Positions 17,445 to 25,707 of a stretch of DNA of 64,000 nt are shown in pieces (position 1 is the stretch's first letter; each line of letters starts with the position of its first letter). This stretch comes from Selenomonas ruminantium AC2024 (GTDB lineage: Bacteria > Bacillota > Negativicutes > Selenomonadales > Selenomonadaceae), in NCBI RefSeq assembly GCF_000687995.1, contig NZ_JIAC01000001.1, forward strand, positions 2,604,001 through 2,668,000, in the 5' to 3' direction. The position numbers and the translations under genes were made by a program. The notes beneath the pieces were generated by a model, which was given only the letters and a program-made list of their open reading frames with translations, was not told the origin of the DNA and made no database searches.

Positions 17445-17777
17445 TTACTTGGCCTCGTAAACTTCCTTTGCCATGCGGAAAGCTCCCCAAGCCTTCGGCC
17501 AGCCCGCATAGAAGCCCAACTGGGTGATAGCTTCCACCATCTCGGCCTTGGTCACGCCGTTCGCTTTAGCGGTCTGAATATGGTACTTCAAAGAACTGTC
17601 AATGATACCACTGGCTACTAATGCCGAAATCGTAATCAGGCTGCGGTCATGCAGGGAAAGAACATCATTCCGCGACCATACCTCACCAAATAAAATATCA
17701 TCATTGTAACGGGCAAAATCCGGTGCAAAATCCCCCAACGCATCACGTCCTGCTGTCTGTACGATTTTCTTTGCCAT
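17445..17777 (-). CDS. Carboxymuconolactone decarboxylase family protein
   Basis: The 110-aa all-helical protein has the AhpD/CMD core: SLHDRSLITISALVASG, YHIQTAKANGVTKAEMVEAITQLGFYAGWPKAW. The CXXC pair used by AhpD peroxidases is missing, so it belongs to the Cys-less branch of uncertain activity, often found beside aldo/keto reductases and ABM proteins. The ATG at 17777 has GGAAGGAG upstream; the long N-terminal extension possible in this frame is an antisense-like shadow of the acidic gene at 17812. It is 34 bp downstream of that gene. Confidence 0.85.
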   Translation of the reverse strand: MAKKIVQTAGRDALGDFAPDFARYNDDILFGEVWSRNDVLSLHDRSLITISALVASGIIDSSLKYHIQTAKANGVTKAEMVEAITQLGFYAGWPKAWGAFRMAKEVYEAK

Positions 17778-17811
17778 ATTTTTTTCTCCTTCCTGATTTG
17801 CTGCCATATGC

Positions 17812-18336
17812 TTACCAGTCACCGCCATCATCATAGGAATCACTGCCCCAGTCGGAGCTGCTGTCATAGCTGTCATCCTCATAGCCTGTGTAATCGTCAT
17901 CATCATAACTATTGTAGCTGTCATCATCATCCTCGTCGTAAGCCAGCATATCATAGTCATCATCCCAATCCACATCCTCATCCTGTGCCAGATGCTCATG
18001 GTCATAGTAGTCATTGTAGACATTGTAATTGTTAACCGTCTCATGAGCCTCCGTCTTGTGGTCACCGCTAAGCATATGCCCCAGGACAGCTCCCGCCACC
18101 ATTCCGCCTGCTACGTTGCGCAAGGTGTGGTTGCCGCTATTGTTCTCTCTGTGCTGCAGAACAGATGCCACCTGTGGTCTTTGACCAGTCGCCATCTGCT
18201 GTTTCGTCTGTTGTTGTTTTGTCAGTTGTTGTTTCTGCGGTAAATCAGCCGAACTCATACGCCTGTTATCATTTTTCGGCCGAAACATCAACCAGCCCAA
18301 AAACACACCAATGCCAATCAGCGCTATCGTTCCCAT
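17812..18336 (-). CDS. Membrane-anchored protein with Asp/Tyr/Ser-rich acidic tail
   Basis: Not a family I recognise. The 174-aa product has one N-terminal transmembrane helix (MGTIALIGIGVFLGWLMF), a Gln/Lys-rich linker (residues about 30-65), a Gly-rich segment (NVAGGMVAGAVLGHML) and then about 75 residues dominated by Asp, Tyr and Ser, such as DEDDDDSYNSYDDDD. The tail may be extracellular, bind cations or be disordered. The ATG at 18336 follows GGGGGGA; an upstream ATG at 18360 lacks a good site. It precedes the CMD gene by 34 bp and may share its transcript. Confidence 0.75.
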   Translation of the reverse strand: MGTIALIGIGVFLGWLMFRPKNDNRRMSSADLPQKQQLTKQQQTKQQMATGQRPQVASVLQHRENNSGNHTLRNVAGGMVAGAVLGHMLSGDHKTEAHETVNNYNVYNDYYDHEHLAQDEDVDWDDDYDMLAYDEDDDDSYNSYDDDDYTGYEDDSYDSSSDWGSDSYDDGGDW

Positions 18337-18403
18337 AGAAAGTCCCCCCAAAAACACCATGCTGTAACGTTTATTATTTCGACCTTTCTATCTCATTTCC
18401 CTG

Positions 18404-18442
18404 CAAAAAAATAACCGCGCACCATACTGTACGCGGTTAGAA
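18404..18442 (-). terminator. Terminator of the first RND efflux operon
   Basis: AACCGCG and CGCGGTT pair around a loop on the minus strand and are followed by ATTTTTTT, 10 bp after the RND gene stop. Confidence 0.88.
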
Positions 18443-18451
18443 AAATCATAT

Positions 18452-21400
18452 TTACATGTAATCGGCGGAAGTTTTCTTCTTCTGCTGCTTAAACATACCG
18501 AGCTTCGCGGCAATCCATTCCATGGCTACGAAGAACACCGGAATCAGGAAGATACCGAGAGCGGTTGCAAAGAGCATACCACCGACAACGGCCACGCCCA
18601 TACCATTACGGGCAGCCGCACCGGCACCACTGGCCACAGCCAGCGGCAGGCAGCCGATGATGAACGCAAAGGATGTCATGAGGATAGGACGCAGACGCAG
18701 GCCGGCTGCTTCAATAGCGGCCTTGACCGGCTCCATGCCTCTGTCCACACGAACCTTGGCGAACTCTACAATCAGAATAGCGTTCTTGGCTGCCAGACCG
18801 ATAATCATGATGATACCAATCTGCATGTAAACGCTGTTCTGCAGGCCAGCATTCTGAATGCCGAACATCCCTTCCAGCATGGACAGGCCATACTCGGAGA
18901 TAAGAGCACCCATAATACCAGTCGGCACCGTCAGTAGGACGGCGAACGGAACACTCCAGCTTTCATAAAGTGCTGCCAGGCACAGGAATACGAATACCAG
19001 TGCAAGTGCCAGCACCTGGAAGGTGGAGCTGGTTGCCTTAGCTTCCTCACGGCTCTGGCCGGACCATTCGATGTTGAAGCCGTTGGGCGCATTCTGCTCA
19101 ACCACTTCTTTGATGGCTGCCATGGCCTGACCGGAGGAATAACCTTCACCGGCATTACCCTGAATGTTGATGGCGCGTGCACCGTTGAAACGGGAAATCG
19201 ACGTCGGGCCGGAACTTACACGCGGTTTTAAGAGCGTATCGAGCGGCACCATCGTGTTATTGGAGGATTCCACATACACAAACTTCATGCCTTCGGCTTC
19301 ACTGCGGTAGCTTACATCCGACTGCAGCATAACCTTGTAGGTACGGCCGAACTGGTTGAAGTCGTTGACCTGGGCACCACCGAAGTTCACCTGCATAGCC
19401 GTGAACACATCAGACATCTTGACGCCCAACTGCTTGACCTTTTCACGGTCAATATCGTATTCATAGGTCGGTGCCGTCATCTTAAAGGTCGTACGCACGC
19501 CCTTAAGTTCCGGACGCTGGTTGGCTGCGGCCACGATTTTGCCCGTGATATCAGCCAATTCTTCATCGGTATGACCGGACATATCCTGCAGCTGCAGGCT
19601 CCAGCCGCCTACTGCACCCAAACCAGGCAGAGCCGGCGGGTTCATGGCGATAACCGTAGCTTCCGGTGCCAGTTTTGCCCCGATGCCGAACATAGCACCA
19701 ACCGCTGCCCCAACGGATTCATCACCGCCGGGACGCTGTGACCAGTCCTTCATGCCCAAAACCACAAGGCCGGCACTCGGCTTAGCGCCGCCGCCCAAGA
19801 TATCAAAGCCCGTGATGGCCATGACATTTTCTACACCCTTGACGTCTTTAGCTGCCGCAGCCACCTTGTCGATGGACTGCTGGGTGACATTCATGGATGT
19901 ACCTTCCGGCAGCTGTACTACCGCAAAGAGATAGCCCTGGTCTTCGTCCGGAACGAAGGTGGACGGAAGGACCTTGTAAAGTGCACCGGAAATGATGCAC
20001 ACAATGACCATAAAGAGTATAGCCAGGCGGGTGCGGCGGATAAACTTAGCCACAATGCCCATATAACCACGCTTCGTGCGTTCAAACCAGTTGTTGAACT
20101 TCACGAAGAACTGACCGAGAACACCTTCATCATCCTTGGCTTCATGACGCTTCAGAATCATAGCACAGAGCGCCGGTGTCAGCGTCAGAGCCACAAAGGC
20201 GGAAAGCGCCATGGACACCGCAATGGTCAAAGCGAACTGACGGTAAAGGATACCCGTCATGCCGCCTAAGAAAGCAACCGGGACGAACACGGCGGCTAGA
20301 ACGAAGGCGATAGCCACAACCGGGCCCTGCACTTCGGCCATGGCACGCTCGGTGGCATCAATCGGCGTCAAGCCTTCTTCCATGTGCTTTTCGACGTTTT
20401 CGATTACGACGATAGCATCATCGACGACAAGGCCGATAGCCAATACCATGGCGAAAAGGGTCAGTGTGTTAATGGAGAACCCTAGCACCACAAACGCCGC
20501 TAGAGTACCGATAAGGGATACCGGCACAGCCAACAGCGGAATCAGCGTTGCACGCCAGCTCTGGAGGAACAGGAAGATAACCAGCACCACCAGCAGCAGG
20601 GCTTCGACGAAGGTTTCCACTACTTCCTTGATGGAAGCGTTGATATAGTTCGTGGAGTCGAAAATCTGCGCCATTTCAAGTTTCGGCGGCAGGGTCGGCT
20701 TAGCTTTTTCAAGCACTTCACGCACACCGGCTACCGTCTGCATGGCGTTGGCATCACTGGTCAGGTTGATACCGAAACCAACGGAAGGATAGCCGTTGAA
20801 CTTGGAGATAATCGCACTGGATTTTTCCCCGGTTTCCACACGGGCTACGTCCTTCAGGCGGACAAATTTACCTTTATCGGAACGCAGCACAATATTACCG
20901 AATTCCTCAGCCGTTACCAGGCGGCCGGAAATCTTACCCGTGTACTGCTTTTCCTGACCATTGTTTACCGGCATAGCGCCGACCGTACCGGCCGGAGCCT
21001 GCACGTTCTGTTCCTTAATGGACGAGGTTACATCGGCAACGGTCAGCTTGAGCTCGGCCAGCTTGTCCGGATTGAGCCAGACGCGCATGGCGTAGTCAGA
21101 ACCGAAAATCTGCACATCACCGACGCCGGATACACGCTTGAGTTCATCGAGCAGATAAATATCGGCGTAGTTTTTCATGTAGGCACGGTCATAAGTGCCG
21201 TCCGGAGAATAAAGGGACAGCATGTAGGCCATGTCGTTAGACGATTTTTTGGTCGTAACACCGACCTGCTGTACATCGGAAGGCAGGCTGGCGTTGGCAA
21301 TGGCGACATTGTTCTGCACCTTTACGGAGTCCATATCGCCATCCGTTCCCGTCTCAAAGACTACAGACAGGCTGTAACGGCCGCTGTCGTCCGAGTTGGA

Positions 21401-21637
21401 ACTCATATAATCCATACCCTGAGTACCATTGACCTGCTGCTCGATTATCTGAGCCACCGTATCGTTGATAACGGAGGCGCTGGCACCGGTATAGCTGGTA
21501 CCAACGGAAACCGTCGGTGGCGAAATCTGCGGATACTGGGCAATTGGCAGCTGGAAGGCGGCCAAAATACCGACAATCACGATGATAATCGAGATAACAA
21601 TGGCAAATATCGGGCGGTGAATAAAAAACTTAGACAA
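18452..21637 (-). CDS. RND multidrug efflux pump, HAE1/AcrB type
   Basis: Inner-membrane proton-driven pump subunit of 1061 aa that would span to the outer membrane with the adjacent fusion protein and a TolC-like channel not present here. It starts SKFFIHRPIFAIVISIIIVIVG, has the proton-relay pair in GLVVDDAIVVIENVEKH (about residue 410) and the partner Lys in GLAAKNAILIVEFAK, plus the duplicated periplasmic loops (GTSMNVTQQSIDKV, NDFNQFGRTYKVMLQ) of hydrophobe/amphiphile exporters. The TTG start has GGAGGCGGCGAT. It follows the MFP gene by 12 bp and is governed by the divergent MarR gene. Confidence 0.95.
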   Translation of the reverse strand: MSKFFIHRPIFAIVISIIIVIVGILAAFQLPIAQYPQISPPTVSVGTSYTGASASVINDTVAQIIEQQVNGTQGMDYMSSNSDDSGRYSLSVVFETGTDGDMDSVKVQNNVAIANASLPSDVQQVGVTTKKSSNDMAYMLSLYSPDGTYDRAYMKNYADIYLLDELKRVSGVGDVQIFGSDYAMRVWLNPDKLAELKLTVADVTSSIKEQNVQAPAGTVGAMPVNNGQEKQYTGKISGRLVTAEEFGNIVLRSDKGKFVRLKDVARVETGEKSSAIISKFNGYPSVGFGINLTSDANAMQTVAGVREVLEKAKPTLPPKLEMAQIFDSTNYINASIKEVVETFVEALLLVVLVIFLFLQSWRATLIPLLAVPVSLIGTLAAFVVLGFSINTLTLFAMVLAIGLVVDDAIVVIENVEKHMEEGLTPIDATERAMAEVQGPVVAIAFVLAAVFVPVAFLGGMTGILYRQFALTIAVSMALSAFVALTLTPALCAMILKRHEAKDDEGVLGQFFVKFNNWFERTKRGYMGIVAKFIRRTRLAILFMVIVCIISGALYKVLPSTFVPDEDQGYLFAVVQLPEGTSMNVTQQSIDKVAAAAKDVKGVENVMAITGFDILGGGAKPSAGLVVLGMKDWSQRPGGDESVGAAVGAMFGIGAKLAPEATVIAMNPPALPGLGAVGGWSLQLQDMSGHTDEELADITGKIVAAANQRPELKGVRTTFKMTAPTYEYDIDREKVKQLGVKMSDVFTAMQVNFGGAQVNDFNQFGRTYKVMLQSDVSYRSEAEGMKFVYVESSNNTMVPLDTLLKPRVSSGPTSISRFNGARAINIQGNAGEGYSSGQAMAAIKEVVEQNAPNGFNIEWSGQSREEAKATSSTFQVLALALVFVFLCLAALYESWSVPFAVLLTVPTGIMGALISEYGLSMLEGMFGIQNAGLQNSVYMQIGIIMIIGLAAKNAILIVEFAKVRVDRGMEPVKAAIEAAGLRLRPILMTSFAFIIGCLPLAVASGAGAAARNGMGVAVVGGMLFATALGIFLIPVFFVAMEWIAAKLGMFKQQKKKTSADYM

Positions 21638-21649
21638 ATCGCCGCCTCC

Positions 21650-22861
21650 TTATTTCGTTGAAGAACCTGCTACTTTATTGGAGTCGAACTTGCTCGTATC
21701 CGTAATCAGCGAGAAGCCCATATCATCAGCCGTTACCATCGTAACGTTAAGAGGCACTCCTTCCTGCAGGTTGGACAGACCTTCTACCACGACTACATCA
21801 GCAGTAGTCAGACCATCCTTAATAATATAGTAGCTGCCTACCTTGTTGCCCAAGGTCACCGGGCGTGCTTCCGACTTGCCATCGCCATTTACAACCATGA
21901 CAAAGGATTTGCCCAGAAGCTGCTGAACCGCACGCTGCGGTACGAGGATGGCATTTGGAATCGTCTGGCCGGACAGGCGCACGCGGGCGAACATGCCCGG
22001 CATCAGCATGCCGTTCGGATTGTCAAAGAGTGCCTTAAATGTCAGCGTACCCGTGCTGTCGGAAAGGGCTCTGTCCTGTTCGACAATTTCGCCTTCCAGC
22101 GGATATTCCGTGCCATCCGTCAGGGTGATGTTCACAATCGGTTTAACCTGATTGCCACCCTGCATGATGGCATTCATATAGGTAATGTAATCCGTTTCGG
22201 ACACGTTGAACTTCGCATACACCGGATTAGAGGAACCAATCGTTACCAGCGCAGTCGTACCCGCCGTAGCAAAAGTTCCCACAGCCACATCATCGACGGC
22301 CAGCTGACCGCTCATCGGAGCATAAATCGTGGTATCGGCCAAATCCTGCTGTGCCTTTATGAGCTGCGCATGAGCCGCATCTGCTGCTGCCTGATAAGCG
22401 TTCACCGTGGAGAGCTGATTGTCGTAAGTCTGACGGGAAATGGCATTGGAAGCGACCAGCTGTTCATAACGGCCCAAATCATTCTGGGCATTGCTCAGCG
22501 TGGCCTGCGACTGGGCAAAGTTAGCCTGTGCCTGCCATACAGCGGACTTATACTGACGGTCATCGATGCGGTAAAGCGGCTGGCCTGCTTCCACCCACTG
22601 ACCGCCTTTTACATATTTTTCTACCACATTGCCGGAGACCTTGGACTGAACCTTTACTTCGTCCTTGCCAATAATCTGGCCGGCAAACTCACTGGTCAGC
22701 GGCGTGTCCTGCTGGATAACCTGCATGGCCTTGACCTGTGCGCCCTGCGTCTGAGCCTGCTGCTGTTTATTGCCACAGCCTGCCACCACAAAGCTTGCAG
22801 AAACAGCCAAGGACAGGCCAATCAGCAATGCTTTAGTCTTCTTGTTTTTGGACAAAAACAA
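21650..22861 (-). CDS. Periplasmic adaptor (membrane fusion protein) of RND pump, lipoprotein
   Basis: AcrA/MexA-type adaptor of 403 aa. The N-terminus is a lipoprotein signal (LLIGLSLAVSASFVVAGC, lipobox Cys followed by GNKQQ). Then come the lipoyl halves (EVKVQSKVSGNVVEKYVKGGQWVEAGQPLYRID), an alpha-helical hairpin (residues about 105-165), and the beta-barrel (TIYAPMSGQLAVDDVAVGTF and MLMPGMFARVRLSGQ). I start at the TTG at 22861, 8 nt after AAGGAGG; the upstream ATG at 22921 is in the regulatory region. First gene of the efflux operon. Confidence 0.93.
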   Translation of the reverse strand: MFLSKNKKTKALLIGLSLAVSASFVVAGCGNKQQQAQTQGAQVKAMQVIQQDTPLTSEFAGQIIGKDEVKVQSKVSGNVVEKYVKGGQWVEAGQPLYRIDDRQYKSAVWQAQANFAQSQATLSNAQNDLGRYEQLVASNAISRQTYDNQLSTVNAYQAAADAAHAQLIKAQQDLADTTIYAPMSGQLAVDDVAVGTFATAGTTALVTIGSSNPVYAKFNVSETDYITYMNAIMQGGNQVKPIVNITLTDGTEYPLEGEIVEQDRALSDSTGTLTFKALFDNPNGMLMPGMFARVRLSGQTIPNAILVPQRAVQQLLGKSFVMVVNGDGKSEARPVTLGNKVGSYYIIKDGLTTADVVVVEGLSNLQEGVPLNVTMVTADDMGFSLITDTSKFDSNKVAGSSTK

Positions 22862-22956
22862 TTTATGAACCTCCTTTTTTAGCCTAAACACAAAGAAAAG
22901 AGCGCACTGCTCCCCTCCCATGTTTATGACAACAATTCATTTCTTATTCCCAAAGG

Positions 22957-22980
22957 AATAGTAAATAAATGTTTACTATT
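22957..22980. promoter_or_regulatory. Palindromic MarR-type operator between marR and the efflux operon
   Basis: AATAGTAAA (22957-22965) and TTTACTATT (22972-22980) are perfect reverse complements around a 6-nt centre. The right arm contains the -35 (TTTACT) of a plus-strand promoter whose -10 is TATATT at 22995-23000, 17 bp on. The site lies between the divergent marR and MFP/RND genes, so a dimeric MarR protein could repress both; the binding itself is inferred. Confidence 0.7.
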
Positions 22981-23038
22981 TGTGTTATCTATAGTATATT
23001 ATATTCATGTAAAAGTCAAGGAATAAAGGAGTCATATC

Positions 23039-23473
23039 ATGGAAGCCCAAGTATCACCCAGTTTATCCCAGCAATTTGTGGAAATCATGGTGCTCTTGCA
23101 TAATAATTTCGGCAGACAGACACAGGTGCCGCTGCCCCTCAATCAGTTCGGCGTATTGTGTGTTCTCATGGACACGCAGGGACTGACGATTACGGATATC
23201 AGCCGCCAGCTCAATATCTCCAAGCAACAGATGACCAACATCATCGACAAGCTGGTCAGTGCAGGTTATGTAAGCAAGGAACCAGACCCAGTTGACCGGC
23301 GCCGCCTGGTCATTACCATCAGCCGCAAGGGCAAGAAACTGCTCGAAGAACATATGGAACAGTTCCGCCAGCGCTTTGAAAGCCACGCCCAGAATTTAAC
23401 ACGGGATGAACGCCAGGAACTGGCCACCATCCTGCGCCGCTACTATGAACTGATTAACAAAATGTTTGCATAA
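23039..23473 (+). CDS. MarR-family transcriptional regulator of the adjacent efflux pump
   Basis: A 144-aa winged-helix dimeric repressor. The core shows the recognition helix segment LTITDISRQLNISKQQMTNIIDKL, the wing VSKEPDPVDRRRLVITISRKGKK and flanking dimerisation helices. It is divergent from the RND operon across a 177-bp region with a perfect 9-bp dyad. MarR proteins typically release DNA on binding phenolic or other amphipathic ligands, so it probably controls the pump and itself. Start ATG at 23039 has AAAGGAGTC upstream. Confidence 0.93.
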   Translation: MEAQVSPSLSQQFVEIMVLLHNNFGRQTQVPLPLNQFGVLCVLMDTQGLTITDISRQLNISKQQMTNIIDKLVSAGYVSKEPDPVDRRRLVITISRKGKKLLEEHMEQFRQRFESHAQNLTRDERQELATILRRYYELINKMFA

Positions 23474-23480
23474 GAACCCC

Positions 23481-23514
23481 AAAAGCCCGCTGAACAAAAA
23501 CGTCAGCGGGCTTC
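23481..23514 (+). terminator. Terminator after marR
   Basis: AAGCCCGCTGA pairs with TCAGCGGGCTT around a 9-nt A-rich loop; the following U-tract is weak (CTATTAAATT). Confidence 0.75.
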
Positions 23515-23518
23515 TATT

Positions 23519-24116
23519 AAATTGCAGTTTGTTAGTTCGTGGTAAAGATATCCCGTTCATACGAAGTTGAGGGGTGAACGAGGAGTGATTTTTCTGTTTT
23601 CCGCTAAACGACCCCCTCGCAAAAGAGGGATGTCCAGTTACCTGCGCCGGGCAAGCCAACGGCGCTGCTTTCAGCATATTTGCTTAGCTGATTTCTATAG
23701 GGGCCGGCCTTCACTTCGTTCAGGCAGTCGCTCCCTACAGAAAAATCACTCCTCGTTCGCCCCAAGCCACAAACTATACTATTGCCACGAACTCGTTACT
23801 CCCGTAACAAGAACATCGATGTACTTGCTGCTTATCGCTGCGAAAATGACGGTTTGTACGGACATCACTTAGGGGGAGGTGGTGATGCTTTTCGCCGTGG
23901 AACGACTGTCCGAACGCAGTGAGGACTGGCCCACAAACGGCACTGACTAAAAACTAGGATGAACATACGCGCCGCCGGTCTTGCCCGGCGCAGGTAGCTA
24001 AAAGTCCATACATTTACTTGTGGGTCATTCAGTGCAACGGCGAAAAGTATTACCACCTCCGCCCAAACTGAGCTGTAACAGATTGCGTTTAAGCTCGTAT
24101 GGTCGAACTGCAATTT
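23519..24116. mobile_element. Gene-free 598-bp element with terminal and nested inverted repeats (MITE-like)
   Basis: The ends are 11-bp inverted repeats: AAATTGCAGTT at 23519-23529 and AACTGCAATTT at 24106-24116. Inside, GGGGTGAACGAGGAGTGATTTTTCT (about 23571) matches inverted sequence near 23736-23762. TTGCCCGGCGCAGGTA (about 23984-23999) inverts TACCTGCGCCGGGCAA (about 23640-23655). GGAGGTGGTGATGCTTTTCGCCGT (about 23874) inverts sequence at about 24036-24059. No frame in this stretch looks coding. The right end runs into the stop codon of the MBL gene. I infer a non-autonomous mobile element or composite of such elements; a structured RNA is the alternative. Confidence 0.5.
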
Positions 24117-24922
24117 TAGATTTCGATTACATCCAAATCATCCGGCACGAAGATATTGCCGTGATAATATTCCTTAGCTTCAGCGGTGTAATCCGCCTTG
24201 CGCGTGGCAATGTGCTTGTCCTCCGTATGGTAGAGCACGAGATTCTTCACGCCCAGTTCTTCAGCCAGTTCGCTGGCTTCTTTGACCGTGCTGTGATTTT
24301 TCTCGTAGGGTTTGAACACATCCCGGTCCTTGTACTGACAGAAGGCTTCGGCCAGTAGCCAATCAGCTTTTTCCGCATACTGCCGGGCGTGTTCGTTGTA
24401 AGGTTCATCGCCCAGACAGGTGAACTTTAAGCCATCGGCAAACTTGAGTTCATAGCCGAACTGCTTGGCCTTGGTGGACATGATATCAAAAGCCGTCATG
24501 CAGAACTGTGGCAGGTCAACACGCTGGCCGTCTGTCACTTCATGAAGCAGGATATCCGTGCCCACCCGCGCAAAGTCTTTTTTCTTGAGCGTCATAGCCG
24601 ACATCTTTTCGAGCATATCCTTAACTACATCATGGCAGTAGATATGGAACTGGCCCTCGAATTTGCCTTTGTTCATGAGGTCAGCCACCTTGCGGATAAT
24701 CCAGACCACACCAAGTACATGGTCGGTATGGCCATGGGTTACGAACATATGATGGCATTTATTGTAGTCAAACTTCGTGACTTCGAGCTGGCGCAGAATG
24801 CCATTGCCACCGCCGGCATCGGTCAGGAACAGACTGCCGTCCTCCAATTCCAGAAAGAAACAAGTGTTAAAGCATTTCGTGGCCATGGCAAAGCCAGTGC
24901 CGAGGATAACCAACTTTCGCAT
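24116..24922 (-). CDS. Metallo-beta-lactamase-fold hydrolase, RNase Z-like
   Basis: A 268-aa MBL-fold protein beginning RKLVILGTGFAMATKCFNTC, with the metal-binding motif VTHGHTDHVLG (about residue 62), an inserted helical region, and later ligands in FTCLGDEPYNEHAR and LYHTEDKH. The layout resembles the RNase Z/arylsulfatase branch, but it lacks enough tRNase features for me to assign 3' tRNA processing; the substrate is open. The ATG at 24922 has GGAGGAGA upstream. It is 48 bp downstream of rnc and its stop overlaps the end of the repeat element. Confidence 0.8.
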   Translation of the reverse strand: MRKLVILGTGFAMATKCFNTCFFLELEDGSLFLTDAGGGNGILRQLEVTKFDYNKCHHMFVTHGHTDHVLGVVWIIRKVADLMNKGKFEGQFHIYCHDVVKDMLEKMSAMTLKKKDFARVGTDILLHEVTDGQRVDLPQFCMTAFDIMSTKAKQFGYELKFADGLKFTCLGDEPYNEHARQYAEKADWLLAEAFCQYKDRDVFKPYEKNHSTVKEASELAEELGVKNLVLYHTEDKHIATRKADYTAEAKEYYHGNIFVPDDLDVIEI

Positions 24923-24970
24923 AAAAATCTCCTCCTCCAAGCCTTCCTTTCAAGGGGAAGGCTTTACTGC

Positions 24971-25693
24971 TTACCTCGTTGGTGCTATCTTTGCCAACGC
25001 TTCCTTCGCAGCTTTTTGTTCGGCCTCTTTTTTGCTCCTGCCGGTGCCGGTGCCCATAACCTTGCCGGTAATTTTGACATGAAAGGTAAAGGTCTTGTCA
25101 TGGTCGGGGCCGGATGTACTCACCAGTTCATAACTGACCGTCTGCTGGGCTTCCTGATAGACCACTTCCTGCAGGATGGTCTTGTAATCCTTGAGGATAC
25201 CTCCCTGCTCCACCTGTTTGAACAGAGGCATAAGCTGACGAGTGACATAATCCTTGGCAACTTCCCAGCCCTGGTCCAGATAAATAGCACCGATTACCGC
25301 TTCGAACACGTCTTCCAAATTGGTCTGGCGGTCGCGGCCGCCGCTCATTTCTTCGCCGTGCCCGAGCAGCAGGTAATCGCCCAAATGAAGCGTCCGCGCA
25401 AGTTCCGCAAGGCTGGTGGAGCAGACAATGCTGGCTCTGGTCTTGGTCAGCTGACCTTCGGGCATCTGCGGGAACTGCATATAAAGATAGGTGCTGGAGG
25501 CAAGCTCCAGCACCGCATCTCCCAAAAATTCGAGACGTTCATTATGGACGATGTTTTTTTCTTTGGCTTCATTGGCATAGGAAGAATGTATCAAAGCCTT
25601 ATGCAGCAGGGTTAAGTCCTTAAACTCCACACCCAAACGTGCCGAAAGCTCCAAAAGCTCTCCCTTGCGTTTAGCCGTTAATGTATCTCCCAT
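24971..25693 (-). CDS. rnc: Ribonuclease III
   Basis: Double-strand-specific endoribonuclease for rRNA and mRNA processing. The 240-aa protein has the catalytic signature NERLEFLGDAVLEL (about residues 51-64), the second acidic pair in NLEDVFEAVIGAIYLDQG, and a C-terminal dsRNA-binding domain (DYKTILQEVVYQ to GTGRSKKEAEQKAAKEAL). The ATG at 25693 lies 14 bp after the fabF stop, so rnc is the last fab-operon gene, an arrangement common in Firmicutes. Confidence 0.96.
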   Translation of the reverse strand: MGDTLTAKRKGELLELSARLGVEFKDLTLLHKALIHSSYANEAKEKNIVHNERLEFLGDAVLELASSTYLYMQFPQMPEGQLTKTRASIVCSTSLAELARTLHLGDYLLLGHGEEMSGGRDRQTNLEDVFEAVIGAIYLDQGWEVAKDYVTRQLMPLFKQVEQGGILKDYKTILQEVVYQEAQQTVSYELVSTSGPDHDKTFTFHVKITGKVMGTGTGRSKKEAEQKAAKEALAKIAPTR

Positions 25694-25707
25694 CGCCCGT
25701 TAACCTC

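Noticed and set aside
17778-18065. N-terminal extension of the CMD gene rich in Met, Thr and Arg
   Set aside because: It is the alternative-frame image of the Asp-rich tail encoded at 17812-18336; the ATG at 17777 with GGAAGGAG is preferred.
23519-24116. Insertion sequence with a transposase
   Set aside because: No frame in the interval encodes a transposase-like protein; only non-autonomous or RNA explanations remain.
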